A DNA stretch of 62,196 nucleotides, from contig DAHUZP010000064.1 in NCBI GenBank assembly GCA_027306505.1, positions 1 to 62,196 of the forward strand, written 5' to 3'. A model generated the notes under the pieces. That model had not been told where the DNA came from. It saw nothing but the letters and a program-made list of their open reading frames with translations, and searched no databases. A program made the translations under genes and the position numbers. Shown here piece by piece: positions 26,052-33,974 of this stretch (within the stretch, counting starts at the first letter, position 1; each line of letters begins with the position of its first letter). The stretch comes from Thermoplasmata archaeon. GTDB lineage: Archaea; Thermoplasmatota; Thermoplasmata; Lutacidiplasmatales; UBA184.

Positions 26052-27060
26052 TCAGGGATTCGCTCGCGCGAGGACTGGGTTCTTCCCCACGACCGCGAGC
26101 GGCAATGGGCCCCCGACGGGCCTCTCGATCCCGCCACAAGGCTGCTCGTCGGGCAAGCCCATCGCAGGCACGCCCACCAGCTTCTCAGAGAGTTCCCAGA
26201 GCTGGTGGCCGAGCAGCGGATCGAGCGCCCTCTCGGGCGGGGCGGTGATCCGGCGGTGGGGGAGGTACTGCCCGTTCGACCCGTCGAGAAGATCGGAGGT
26301 GGAGGCGAAGAGCGTGGTCTGCGCTCCCTCCTCCGGGCTCATCCCGACGGCATCCAGGGTCTTGCGGAGGAACCACGGCACCACCCCGCTCTCCCCGGCT
26401 CCCAGCCGAGTGTGAACGACACCGGGATGGACCGCGTTCGCGCTGACCAGCTCTGCGGGGACGCGGCGCGCGAACTCGATCGTGAAGAGCAGGAGCACGA
26501 GCTTCGATTCGGCGCAGGCATGGAGCGGCGAGAAGTGCGAGGCACTGAGGCCGCCTCTCTACTCCCCATGCGCCTGGCGATGGACCTCGGAGGAGACATT
26601 CACGATCCGGGTCGAAGGGTGTGCCCTCATCCGGGAGAGCAGGAGCCAGGTCAGCAGGAACGGTGCGAGGTAGTTCACCCGCCACGTCTCTTCGAACCCG
26701 TCCTCGGTGAAGGTCCGAGCGGACCGGAGGCAACCCGCGTTGTTGACGAGAAGGTCCAGCCGGGGGGACGCGTCCAAGACCGATCGGGCCGGTTTCCGGA
26801 TCTGCTATAGAGAGGTCAGGTCGGCGCCCAGGGGGACCGATCGGGCCGAGGGGACCGCTTTCTGGACCCTCGCCATGGCCAGGCGCGTCTTCGCCAGCGT
26901 CCGGCCCGCCAGAAAGACCTCGGCCCCACGGAGCGCAAGCTCCCGCGCAGTGGCCTCCCCGATGCCCGAAGTGGCCCCTGTGACGAGCGCGCGATGGCCG
27001 GTGAGCAGCCTCGGCTCGGTCCGTGCCCACCGTGGTTCCCGCTCGGAGGCCTCCTCCTTC
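26052..27060 (-). pseudogene. Decayed short-chain dehydrogenase/reductase
   Basis: One minus frame reads as a retinol-dehydrogenase-type SDR end to end: VTGATSGIGEATARELA (NAD-binding glycine motif), ADLTSL, LDLLVNNAGC, RIVNVSSEVH, then ESKLVLLLFTIEFARR and LWELSEKL. Two TAG codons break it, at 26805-26807 and 26559-26561. The catalytic Tyr of the Y-x3-K site is Cys (codon 26514-26516). No ATG or GTG start is visible in frame near the N-terminus, and the frame runs past the family's usual C-terminus. So this is a pseudogene with no enzyme activity expected. The 250 bp on its 3' side (25802-26051) hold no gene. Confidence 0.8.
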
Positions 27061-27283
27061 AGGCTCCCTCGCGGGTCCCCGCGCCACCCCCCTTCCGGTT
27101 CTCGGTTCCGAGGTCGCCGAGGTGGACGAGGGTAGTAGGACGGATCTCCTACGGACCTACGCGCTTGGTGGGGACCATCTGCTTGCCGTCAATCGAGCTT
27201 GAGCGCGCGGGAGCTCCCGAAGGAGGGTGGGTGGTCGTGGGCCAGAGCTCCCCCTTCGTGGGGTCGGATGGAATCCTCTCGTC

Positions 27284-27874
27284 TCACGTCGCACCGTAGG
27301 CCTCGAGCGTCCCCGGGGCGTGGCCGGGTGGGGCGCCGAGAGCCGCCGCCATCTCCTCGAAGGTACGACCGGTGCGTACCGACCGCATCTCGGACCCCGC
27401 CTCGTGCCCGGGGACGATGTGTCGGTCGGGGAGCTTGGTGAGCACCCAGCAATCGGGGGATGGAGGAGCCCGCTTCCAGTGGACCAGCCTCCAGAGCCCT
27501 CGCAAGCGCCGCCCTTCCAGGCGCAGCTTAAGGACCCCGCGTCGAAGGGCCTCCTCCAAAGAGACCCCGGACGGGAGGAGCGGCTGATAGGTCCCCTCGT
27601 CCCAGACCATCACCAGGCTCTCCCCTCGCCGTTCAGCGGAACGGACCTTCCCCTCCAGCGGGCCTAGTTCCAACGTGTGGTCCGGGGTCCGAAAAGCGAA
27701 GCGGTGTGCGAGGGGATCGAGACTGGGGCCCTTGGGCACGGCCCAGGAGACCCAGCGGCCCTCGACCTCCAGGCGAAGGTCGTAGTGGAGGTGCGCTCCC
27801 TCGTGCGCCTGCACGACGAAGGAGCACATGGCTCCCTCGGTCGGGAGCCGGTCCGCCGCTTCCCGTGCCGTCAT
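27284..27874 (-). CDS. Stand-alone LigD-type 3'-phosphoesterase
   Basis: 196 residues from the ATG at 27874; ATG 27829 is an alternative. The PE-domain signature is clear: VVQAHEGAHLHYDLRLE (metal-binding His and Asp), VSWAVPKGPSLDP, then PDHTLELGPLEG and MVWDEGTYQP, and finally GLWRLVHW and CWVLTKL. In bacteria this domain is fused to the ligase and polymerase of LigD and trims 3'-phosphate and ribonucleotide ends at breaks. Single-domain versions exist in archaea. No Ku, ligase or polymerase is adjacent in the window. The C-terminal 60 residues are an extension with a RHIVPGHEAGSEM stretch. Confidence 0.85.
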   Translation of the reverse strand: MTAREAADRLPTEGAMCSFVVQAHEGAHLHYDLRLEVEGRWVSWAVPKGPSLDPLAHRFAFRTPDHTLELGPLEGKVRSAERRGESLVMVWDEGTYQPLLPSGVSLEEALRRGVLKLRLEGRRLRGLWRLVHWKRAPPSPDCWVLTKLPDRHIVPGHEAGSEMRSVRTGRTFEEMAAALGAPPGHAPGTLEAYGAT

Positions 27875-27966
27875 GTTCGGAGAACGACCCCGTCGAGGGT
27901 TGAGCCGCCCGTCAGTCCCGGTTGACGAGGGGCTCGGCCCCTGCTCAACGCAGGGCCGCACACGCG

Positions 27967-28260
27967 CTAGCGTCGGGGCGAGCCTTTCTTCCGGGCCTTC
28001 CCCGAGGTCGATCGGGGGAGCTTCAGCAGCGCGGTGGTCCCCTCCGGGGCCGGCAGATCATCGGGCGGCGGGGCCCGCGCGGCCTCCCTTCGCTCGAAGC
28101 AGGAGGAACAGACGACGAGGAAGCTCCCGTCCTTCGTCCGCACGTCCCAGCGCATCTGGAACCGGTCGGCGAACGGCTTGCCGCAATCCGCGCAGGCCGA
28201 TGGGCCCTGCGCGGGCTCGGGGGAGATGGCCGGTGTGGGGACCCGCGGTTCCGAGGTCAT
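27967..28260 (-). CDS. Small zinc-finger protein
   Basis: 97 residues. C-x2-C in CADCGKPFADRF and C-x2-C in VVCSSCFERRE form a four-Cys zinc knuckle about residues 23-54. Flanks are Pro-rich and the tail basic (SGKARKKGSPRR), so it may bind nucleic acid. The ATG at 28260 lies 29 nt downstream of the phosphoglucosamine mutase stop on the same strand, so it is probably in the same operon. The larger frame that covers the mutase region is a shadow. Confidence 0.65.
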   Translation of the reverse strand: MTSEPRVPTPAISPEPAQGPSACADCGKPFADRFQMRWDVRTKDGSFLVVCSSCFERREAARAPPPDDLPAPEGTTALLKLPRSTSGKARKKGSPRR

Positions 28261-28289
28261 CCTGTCGCTCCTTGGCCCATGGCGCCCGT

Positions 28290-29687
28290 TCAGGCCTCCG
28301 CCCTCGTCCCCTGGAGCTTGCGGATGAGCCCCTCGACCTTCTCGAGCGTCGTGTTGGCGAGCTGCTCTGCGGCCGCTCGGTCCTTCGCTTCGACGAACAC
28401 CCGGTAGATGGGCTCGGTGCCGGAGGGACGGACGAGCACCCATCCCCGGGGCGTAACGACCTTGACCCCATCGAGGGTGATCACCCGGGTCGAGGCGTCC
28501 TTCCCGGCGTCCAGGAGGGAGGGGACCTCCGCCAGCACCTGCTGGCGCAGGGCGATAGGGCACTCCACTTTCCTCTTGATGAGGAAGTAGGGCGGCAGCT
28601 CCTCGAGCAGCTGCGAGAGGGGCTTGCCGGTCTTCGATAGGAGCTCGAGGACCTTCGCGAGGGTCATCGCTCCATCGCGGGCGCACTGGTGACGCGGGAA
28701 GAGGCATCCTCCGTTCTCCTCCCCTCCGAAGACGGCCTTCGTCTCGGCCATCGCCCGTGCGACCACCGGGGAGCCGACGCGCGTGTAGTGGACCTTGCCT
28801 CCGAGCGGGGCGATCACGTCCTCCACGGATTGGGAGGAAGTGACCGGGGTCACGACCGTGCCGCCTCCGGCCGCCCGGACCTCCTCGCGAGCGAGGAGCG
28901 TCAGGACCTTCTCCCCGGGGATGAACCTGCCCTTCTCGTCCACAAAGACCGCGCGGTCCGCGTCGCCATCGTGGGCGACCCCCAGGTCCGCGTGGTAGGC
29001 CGGGACGCTCGCGAGCAGGTCTTTCAAGTTCGCTTCCGTGGGCTCGCTGGGACGGCCGGGGAACCTGCCGTCCAGGTTCCCGTTGATCGAGACGTACCTC
29101 AGCCCGAACTGTCCCAGCAGGGCGGGGCCGCTCACGGCGGAGGCGCCGTTCCCGCAGTCCATGACGACCCGGAGCGCCCTGCGACGGATGCTCTCCCCGT
29201 CGACCTGGGCACGGACCCCGGCGAGGTAGCGCTCGATGGAGCCCTCCTCCGGACGTATGCCCCCGACGCGATCGTAGGCCACCCGGCGCGCCTTCCCCTC
29301 GGCGAAGGCCTTCTCCACGGCCTCCTCCGTCTGGGGGGTGAACTCGAGACCGTCGTCCGCAATCCCCTTGATCCCGTTGAACTCCGGGGGGTTGTGCGAG
29401 GCCGTGATGATGACCCCGCAAGAAGCCCCGACCCGCGGGACGTTGTACTGCGCGCAGGGGGTCGGCATCACGCCGAGCTCCTGGACCTCGAAGCCCCCCA
29501 GGGAGAGCGTCCCCGAGGCGATCCGTGCGAAGGCTGGGCTGGACGTTCGGCCGTCCCAAGCCACGGCGATGGGTCGGCCATCGCCGACCACCTCACCGAT
29601 CGCCCCCACCATGTCTGTCACAAAGCGGGCGGTGAGGGAGTCCCCCACCACCTCACGGATCCCGTTGGTCCCGAAGTACCGGCCCAT
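28290..29687 (-). CDS. glmM: Phosphoglucosamine mutase / phosphohexomutase
   Basis: 465 residues from the ATG at 29687, where MGRYFGTNGIRE begins. Phosphohexomutase motifs are in order: phospho-Ser loop IITASHNPPEFNGIK, metal loop DGDADRAV, sugar-binding GGEENGG, and phosphate-binding RPSGTEP near the C-terminus. Archaeal members interconvert glucosamine-6-P and glucosamine-1-P, or mannose-6-P/1-P; FGTNGIR at the N-terminus is the archaeal glucosamine/phosphomannose type. It feeds UDP-GlcNAc or GDP-mannose synthesis. A TATA box 22 nt upstream of the ATG predicts a leaderless mRNA. The longer reading to 29810 overlaps that promoter and is rejected. Confidence 0.92.
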   Translation of the reverse strand: MGRYFGTNGIREVVGDSLTARFVTDMVGAIGEVVGDGRPIAVAWDGRTSSPAFARIASGTLSLGGFEVQELGVMPTPCAQYNVPRVGASCGVIITASHNPPEFNGIKGIADDGLEFTPQTEEAVEKAFAEGKARRVAYDRVGGIRPEEGSIERYLAGVRAQVDGESIRRRALRVVMDCGNGASAVSGPALLGQFGLRYVSINGNLDGRFPGRPSEPTEANLKDLLASVPAYHADLGVAHDGDADRAVFVDEKGRFIPGEKVLTLLAREEVRAAGGGTVVTPVTSSQSVEDVIAPLGGKVHYTRVGSPVVARAMAETKAVFGGEENGGCLFPRHQCARDGAMTLAKVLELLSKTGKPLSQLLEELPPYFLIKRKVECPIALRQQVLAEVPSLLDAGKDASTRVITLDGVKVVTPRGWVLVRPSGTEPIYRVFVEAKDRAAAEQLANTTLEKVEGLIRKLQGTRAEA

Positions 29688-29709
29688 CGGGCGGCGACCT
29701 CGGGCCCGG

Positions 29710-29716
29710 TATTTAT
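29710..29716 (-). promoter_or_regulatory. TATA box of glmM
   Basis: ATAAATA on the minus strand, ending 22 nt before the ATG at 29687. The gap fits archaeal transcription starting at the start codon. The region 29688-29808 separates the two divergent genes. Confidence 0.65.
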
Positions 29717-29808
29717 CCTTCGTCCCGGTGAGGTCCCCCGAGGGCACGAGGTCCGGGCCCCTCCCGGTCCGTTTCCCTGAGGCACCCGACCGCCCAGGAC
29801 CGAGATGC

Positions 29809-30402
29809 ATGACGGTGGAGCCCGACCCCCGCTGGACCTGTGACGAGATGCTGGGGCGCCTCGCCCGGTACCTCCGTTTCCTCGGCTACGATGTGGTCTA
29901 TGCCCGCAACCAGAAGGATTCCAATATCCTGCGACAGGCCCAGGAGGAGGACCGCCGGGTGTTGACCCGCGACCGGAGCATGGCCGAGCGCTCTCCCCGC
30001 GTCTGGCTCCTGCACGCGATCGAGGTGGAGGAACAGCTTCGCGAGGTACGTGCTCGCTTCCCCTCGCTCCGCAGCGAGGTCCGCTTCGTTCGGTGCTCGC
30101 TCTGCAACGGCCTGCTCCGACCCGCGGACCGGTCGACCCCTCGACCCCCGAAGGGGGTGCCCGAGAGGACCTGGATGTCCGGGGAGCCGGTCTTTCTGTG
30201 CCCCGAGTGCGGGCAGGCGTACTGGGAGGGAAGCCACACCGACGAGATCCGCCGCACGCTCGCCCGTGTCTTCGCCGTGAACGGGCCGTCGCCCACGGCC
30301 TCCGCTGCCCCCTCCCCCACATCCCTCTCTCCCCTCCCTGCTCCTCCTCCCGCTTCCCGGGAGGGGCGAGCCCCTGGAGACCAGAACCGGGGGCGGGAGT
30401 GA
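29809..30402 (+). CDS. Mut7-C RNase-domain protein
   Basis: 197 residues. The N-terminal half shows TCDEMLGRLARYLRFLGYD and RRVLTRDRSMAER, the Asp-rich core of the Mut7-C (PIN-like) domain. A zinc knuckle follows: RCSLCNGLLRP and FLCPECGQAYWEGSH. The last 35 residues are Pro/Ser-rich and probably flexible. It likely cleaves RNA, but archaeal substrates are not known. The ATG at 29809 (M-T-V-E) was preferred over the long upstream frame, which covers the divergent glmM gene. Its TGA is 1 nt before the GTG of trmG10, so they form an operon. Confidence 0.82.
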   Translation: MTVEPDPRWTCDEMLGRLARYLRFLGYDVVYARNQKDSNILRQAQEEDRRVLTRDRSMAERSPRVWLLHAIEVEEQLREVRARFPSLRSEVRFVRCSLCNGLLRPADRSTPRPPKGVPERTWMSGEPVFLCPECGQAYWEGSHTDEIRRTLARVFAVNGPSPTASAAPSPTSLSPLPAPPPASREGRAPGDQNRGRE

Positions 30403-30403
30403 G

Positions 30404-31477
30404 GTGACCCTCGGAGCCCCGTCCGTTCCCGTCTGGGTCGAGCTCTCCGGGGAGAACCTCGCCTTGGCCGAGCTCGAGCTCTTCTCCTGTGGACAGGTCC
30501 TCGACCCCCTCTCCACCCCACCCCGCTCGCTCCCGTGGGGCAACGGCCGCTTTCGCGAGGTGAGCTTCTCCCGCGCCGGGCCCACCGCCTTGCTGTCCTC
30601 CCGGCTGGCCTTCGCCCACCGGGTCCTGCGCCCCATCGCCGAGGGATCGCTCGACACGCTGGTGGACGCGATGGTCCTGGAGGGAGGGAGCGGCGCCTCC
30701 GGGAGGGTGAGGGTAGCCCCGGGAGCGCCTCCTTCGCTCGCCTCCCGGGTCCCAGGCCTCCTGGGCCATGCCTTCCTCCAGGGTGGGGGACGGGTCGACC
30801 TCGATGCCCCCGATCGAGACTTCCTCGCGTTCCTATCGCCGACCCCATCCGATCCGGACGGGGCGGCGGAGGCGGGGCTCGCGGAGCTTCTGGGGGAGGT
30901 CCCCAGGTCCGAGGTCGAGCTGCGCCGGTCGAAGCACCGTCCTTTCCGAAAGCCGGTGACGCTCCCTCCCCGCCTGGCGAGGGCGATGGTCAACCTGGCC
31001 GAGGCCCCGCTGGGCGGAACGGTGCTCGACCCGTTCTGTGGCACGGGTTCGATCTTGCTGGAGGCCTCCCACCTTGGCTATCGCGTCACTGGGGCGGACG
31101 TCGACGCGGAGATGGTGCGAGGCACGCTTCAGAACCTATCGGCGGCGGGCCTTGCCCCCGAGCGGGTCGTCCAGCGCCGGGTCTCCGAGCTGGCGGACCA
31201 GCTGGAAGGCGTCCCGTTCGATGCGGCGGTCTTCGATCCCCCTTACGGTCGGGCTTCCACGACCGGTGGTGAGGGCAGCTCGGAGGTCCTGCGTCAAGCG
31301 CTCCAGGCGATGCCCCGGATGGTGCGCCCCGGTGGTCACGTGGTCCTGCTGGTGAGCGACCCTGAGGGCGTGCCCGCCAAGATCCAAGGCTTGCGCCGAG
31401 AGACGCTCATGCTCGCCGAAAGGGTCCACCGCAGCCTCACTCGGTGGGTGGTCGTCCTAACCGTCGCGGACGCGTAG
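30404..31477 (+). CDS. trmG10: tRNA (guanine(10)-N2)-methyltransferase family protein
   Basis: 357 residues. The N-terminal ~160 should be the THUMP-like region. The Rossmann methyltransferase core starts about residue 190: LPPRLARAMVNLAEA, GGTVLDPFCGTGSILLEA (SAM site), GADVDAEMV and the catalytic FDPPYGRAST. DPPY is the N2-guanine/adenine-N motif, and the order FCGTG then DPPY fits the archaeal Trm-G10 family that makes m2G or m2,2G at tRNA position 10. Starts with GTG 2 nt after the Mut7-C stop. The 3' end overlaps the convergent hypothetical gene by 21 nt. Confidence 0.88.
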   Translation: MTLGAPSVPVWVELSGENLALAELELFSCGQVLDPLSTPPRSLPWGNGRFREVSFSRAGPTALLSSRLAFAHRVLRPIAEGSLDTLVDAMVLEGGSGASGRVRVAPGAPPSLASRVPGLLGHAFLQGGGRVDLDAPDRDFLAFLSPTPSDPDGAAEAGLAELLGEVPRSEVELRRSKHRPFRKPVTLPPRLARAMVNLAEAPLGGTVLDPFCGTGSILLEASHLGYRVTGADVDAEMVRGTLQNLSAAGLAPERVVQRRVSELADQLEGVPFDAAVFDPPYGRASTTGGEGSSEVLRQALQAMPRMVRPGGHVVLLVSDPEGVPAKIQGLRRETLMLAERVHRSLTRWVVVLTVADA

Positions 31478-31744
31478 GCTCGGGACCGGTAGCCTCGCCG
31501 GCGTCTCCAGGGGGTGAGGAGGGGCCTTGGCAGGCGTCGGCTTCGGGTTGTGCAGCCCCTTGAGCTTCGATATGGCCTCGAGGAAGGTGACGAACCCCCG
31601 GAAAACGCCGACATAGCTCTTCCGGAGGAGGGTCCCCTGCTCCTCGAAGAACTCCTCCAGCATCTTGAGCGCCTGGCGGAGCCCGTGGGTGAGGGCACGG
31701 GTGAGGAGCTGCCGCCGGGGGGGTCCTCCCGAGGCACGCGTCAT
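31457..31744 (-). CDS. Small basic helical protein, unrecognised
   Basis: 95 residues from the ATG at 31744. The middle is a good amphipathic helix (LTHGLRQALKMLEEFFEEQG, then SYVGVFRGFVTFLEAISK); the tail is Pro-rich. No family recognised. It overlaps the 3' end of trmG10 on the opposite strand by 21 nt. It is 102 nt upstream of the site-2 protease gene's stop on the same strand, downstream of it in the reading direction. Confidence 0.5.
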   Translation of the reverse strand: MTRASGGPPRRQLLTRALTHGLRQALKMLEEFFEEQGTLLRKSYVGVFRGFVTFLEAISKLKGLHNPKPTPAKAPPHPLETPARLPVPSLRVRDG

Positions 31745-31846
31745 GTCAGGGCGCCCGGGACCATGCATGGGACGTCACAAGCCTCGATAGGGGGTACCCC
31801 CCCTTCGTGAACGGCCCCGGACCCGGCCTGCACCGGCCCCGATGGG

Positions 31847-33421
31847 TCAGCTGGGGAACGGATAGGAGGTGGTCTGGGGGGCACCGGACTGCAGGCTCTG
31901 GACGTTCCGGCAGTCCTCGGTGACCTGCAGTTGGAGGGTGAAGATGGCGGGCAGCGGGTCGCTGAACTCGAGGACCAGGGGGTAGCTCGAGAGCGCTCCG
32001 CCCGTCGCGTTCACGCTGAGGTAGAGGCCCGAGGGCAGGGAGAAGTTACCGTAGGGACCGGCCCCGCTCACGGTGATGTTCGGTTGGCCGGGTCGTAACA
32101 GGGTCCAGGTGAGGTTCTGCCCGAAGCTCCGGGCAAAGGTCGGGTCCGCGGGATGCAGCTGCACCGAGGCGTAGATGAAGAAGGCATGCGGCACGAGGTC
32201 GTTGTTCACGATGGAGAAGTTGAGGTCCCCGCGGGTGTAGTTCTGGTAACTGCCGATCGCCGTGAGGTGGTCGTGCGCGATCGCAAAGTCCCCGGTGGGG
32301 GTCTCGAGCGGAATCGCGACGAACCCGGCCACCAGGATGGCGGCCGCGAAAGCGCCCAAGGCTGTTCGCTTCCAGTCGAGCGGGGTGATGTCGTTGAGGG
32401 GAGGGGGATGCCTCGCCCCCAGGATCAGGATGAGGAAGGCGAAGATCCACCAACCGGGGTAGAAGATGCCCATGACGAAGAGCGCCCCCACGGCGAGCCA
32501 GCTCACGATCACCGCCCGCGGCCCGAAGAGGGCCCGGAAGACGTGGCCCCCATCGAGCTGACCGGCAGGCAGCAGGTTGATCGCGGTCACCAGCAGCCCC
32601 ACCCAACCGGCGATCGCGAGCGGGCTCAGGTTCACGATGAGCGAGGCCGGGAAGAACAAGGAAAGGCCGTAGAAGATCGCCGAGACCCCGAAGACCAGAT
32701 TCCCATAGGGCACGGAGAGGAAGACCGGCCCGCAGTTGGAGAGCGGGAGCACCGGGCTGTGCTGGGAGAGGAAGAGCCCGTAGAGGGTGACCGGGAGCGC
32801 AAGGATGAAACCGGCGATGGGCCCGGAGGCCCCGATGTCCAGCAAGGTCTTGCGGTCGGGGATCGGCTCGCGGAGCGAGATGAAGGCCCCGAACGTCCCG
32901 AAGATGACGAAGGGAGGGGGCATCGGGAGGAAGAAGGGCAGCGAGGCCTCCACGTGGTGTCGGCGCGCGACCAAGAAGTGCGCGAGCTCGTGGAACCCCA
33001 GGATGGCCATGAGCGGGACCGCGAACTCGAGCCCTCCCCACAGGAACGCCGAAGCGTTCAGCGCGGACCCCCCCACGTAGGCGACCCAGAGGAAGGCACC
33101 GGCGAACAGGCAGGTGACCGCGGTCAGGACGAGCATCACGACGTTCGCGGTCACTCGCCAGGTGGTCCGCGTGGGGCGGCGGAGGATCTCCACGATCGTC
33201 TCCCCCGTCTGCTGGCGGATCATCGGCACGTAGTTCATCGGCCAGAGCTCCTGTCGGAGCTGGTCGAACTTGTCGGCCATCGTCGGGCGGTCCACCTGGA
33301 CCGCCAGCACGAGGGAGTTCGGGGTTACGCGGGTCTCGTAGACGGGGAAGTACTTCGCGACGAGGGCCTTGAGGCGACCCACCTCGCCACCGGTCGCGTT
33401 GGAGGGCAGGACGTACGCCAC
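31847..33421 (-). CDS. Site-2 protease family intramembrane metalloprotease
   Basis: 524 residues. A cytoplasmic-like domain (about 1-100) leads into about nine membrane segments. The zinc site is FHELAHFLVARRH (HExxH) near residue 144, and the third ligand Asp is in LPAGQLDGGHVFRAL, the LDG motif of S2P/M50 proteases. A C-terminal beta domain of about 125 residues after the last helix looks extracellular (FFIYASVQLHPADPTF). S2P enzymes cut membrane-bound substrates such as anti-regulators; the substrate here is unknown. The GTG start lies 13 nt after the stop of the upstream small gene, so they are co-transcribed. Confidence 0.9.
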   Translation of the reverse strand: MAYVLPSNATGGEVGRLKALVAKYFPVYETRVTPNSLVLAVQVDRPTMADKFDQLRQELWPMNYVPMIRQQTGETIVEILRRPTRTTWRVTANVVMLVLTAVTCLFAGAFLWVAYVGGSALNASAFLWGGLEFAVPLMAILGFHELAHFLVARRHHVEASLPFFLPMPPPFVIFGTFGAFISLREPIPDRKTLLDIGASGPIAGFILALPVTLYGLFLSQHSPVLPLSNCGPVFLSVPYGNLVFGVSAIFYGLSLFFPASLIVNLSPLAIAGWVGLLVTAINLLPAGQLDGGHVFRALFGPRAVIVSWLAVGALFVMGIFYPGWWIFAFLILILGARHPPPLNDITPLDWKRTALGAFAAAILVAGFVAIPLETPTGDFAIAHDHLTAIGSYQNYTRGDLNFSIVNNDLVPHAFFIYASVQLHPADPTFARSFGQNLTWTLLRPGQPNITVSGAGPYGNFSLPSGLYLSVNATGGALSSYPLVLEFSDPLPAIFTLQLQVTEDCRNVQSLQSGAPQTTSYPFPS

Positions 33422-33434
33422 GCCGCCGCCTCGC

Positions 33435-33752
33435 TTACCCGCCCTTCTTGGCGGCTTGCTGGAGCTTCTTTGCCCGTTCCTTCGATGTGTAACCGGTCGA
33501 GCGTTCCAGGAACTGGTTGTAGCGTCGGATGGTCTCCTGCTGCATCTCGGGAGCGACCGAGGGGTCCATGACGGTCTCCACCAGCAACATCTTGCTGTCG
33601 ACCTTCACCTTGAGGTCCTTGAGGGCCCCGAAGGTCGCGTGCACGAAATCGTCCGGGGCCGTAGAATTTCCGAACACTTCTTTCAGGATTCCTGCCAAGG
33701 CGGCGGGGCTGAGCCCTTTGATGACCTTCGGGCTCACGGGGTACTTCTGCAT
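33435..33752 (-). CDS. Conserved-looking small archaeal protein
   Basis: 105 residues, well ordered: MQKYPVSPKVIKGLSPAA, then DDFVHATFGALKDLKVKVDS and EMQQETIRRYNQFLERSTG, ending in a Lys-rich helix. It resembles small archaeal proteins annotated DUF5611, but I am not sure of the family. It is upstream of the site-2 protease by 13 nt and likely in the same transcript. Confidence 0.6.
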   Translation of the reverse strand: MQKYPVSPKVIKGLSPAALAGILKEVFGNSTAPDDFVHATFGALKDLKVKVDSKMLLVETVMDPSVAPEMQQETIRRYNQFLERSTGYTSKERAKKLQQAAKKGG

Positions 33753-33974
33753 CGCTCTTCGGGGACCAAGGGAGGGTCGGCGGATTTGACCTTTGCCTCA
33801 GGGGTGACGACCCCGGCTGGAGGTCGGCGGCGGGAGGACGCGAGCGGCCAAGTCCGCCGAGGGGGTTGCGGCGCGAGGCGAGCTGAGGAGGCCAGAGGCC
33901 TTGTAGATGGGTCCATGAACCCCTTCGGAACATAACTAGACGGCGTTTGTACGCATCCACACCAGGCGGCAATC

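Noticed and set aside
26052-27060. TAG read as pyrrolysine or another amino acid
   Set aside because: TAG is the proper stop of several sound genes here (PhoU, cupredoxin copy 2, permease, CBS, E2), and the SDR has also lost its catalytic Tyr and start codon. No Pyl gene is seen in the window.
32153-33571. Long plus-strand ORF opposite the site-2 protease
   Set aside because: Glu/Arg/Gly-rich shadow of a GC-rich gene, without motifs, while the minus strand has HExxH and LDG.
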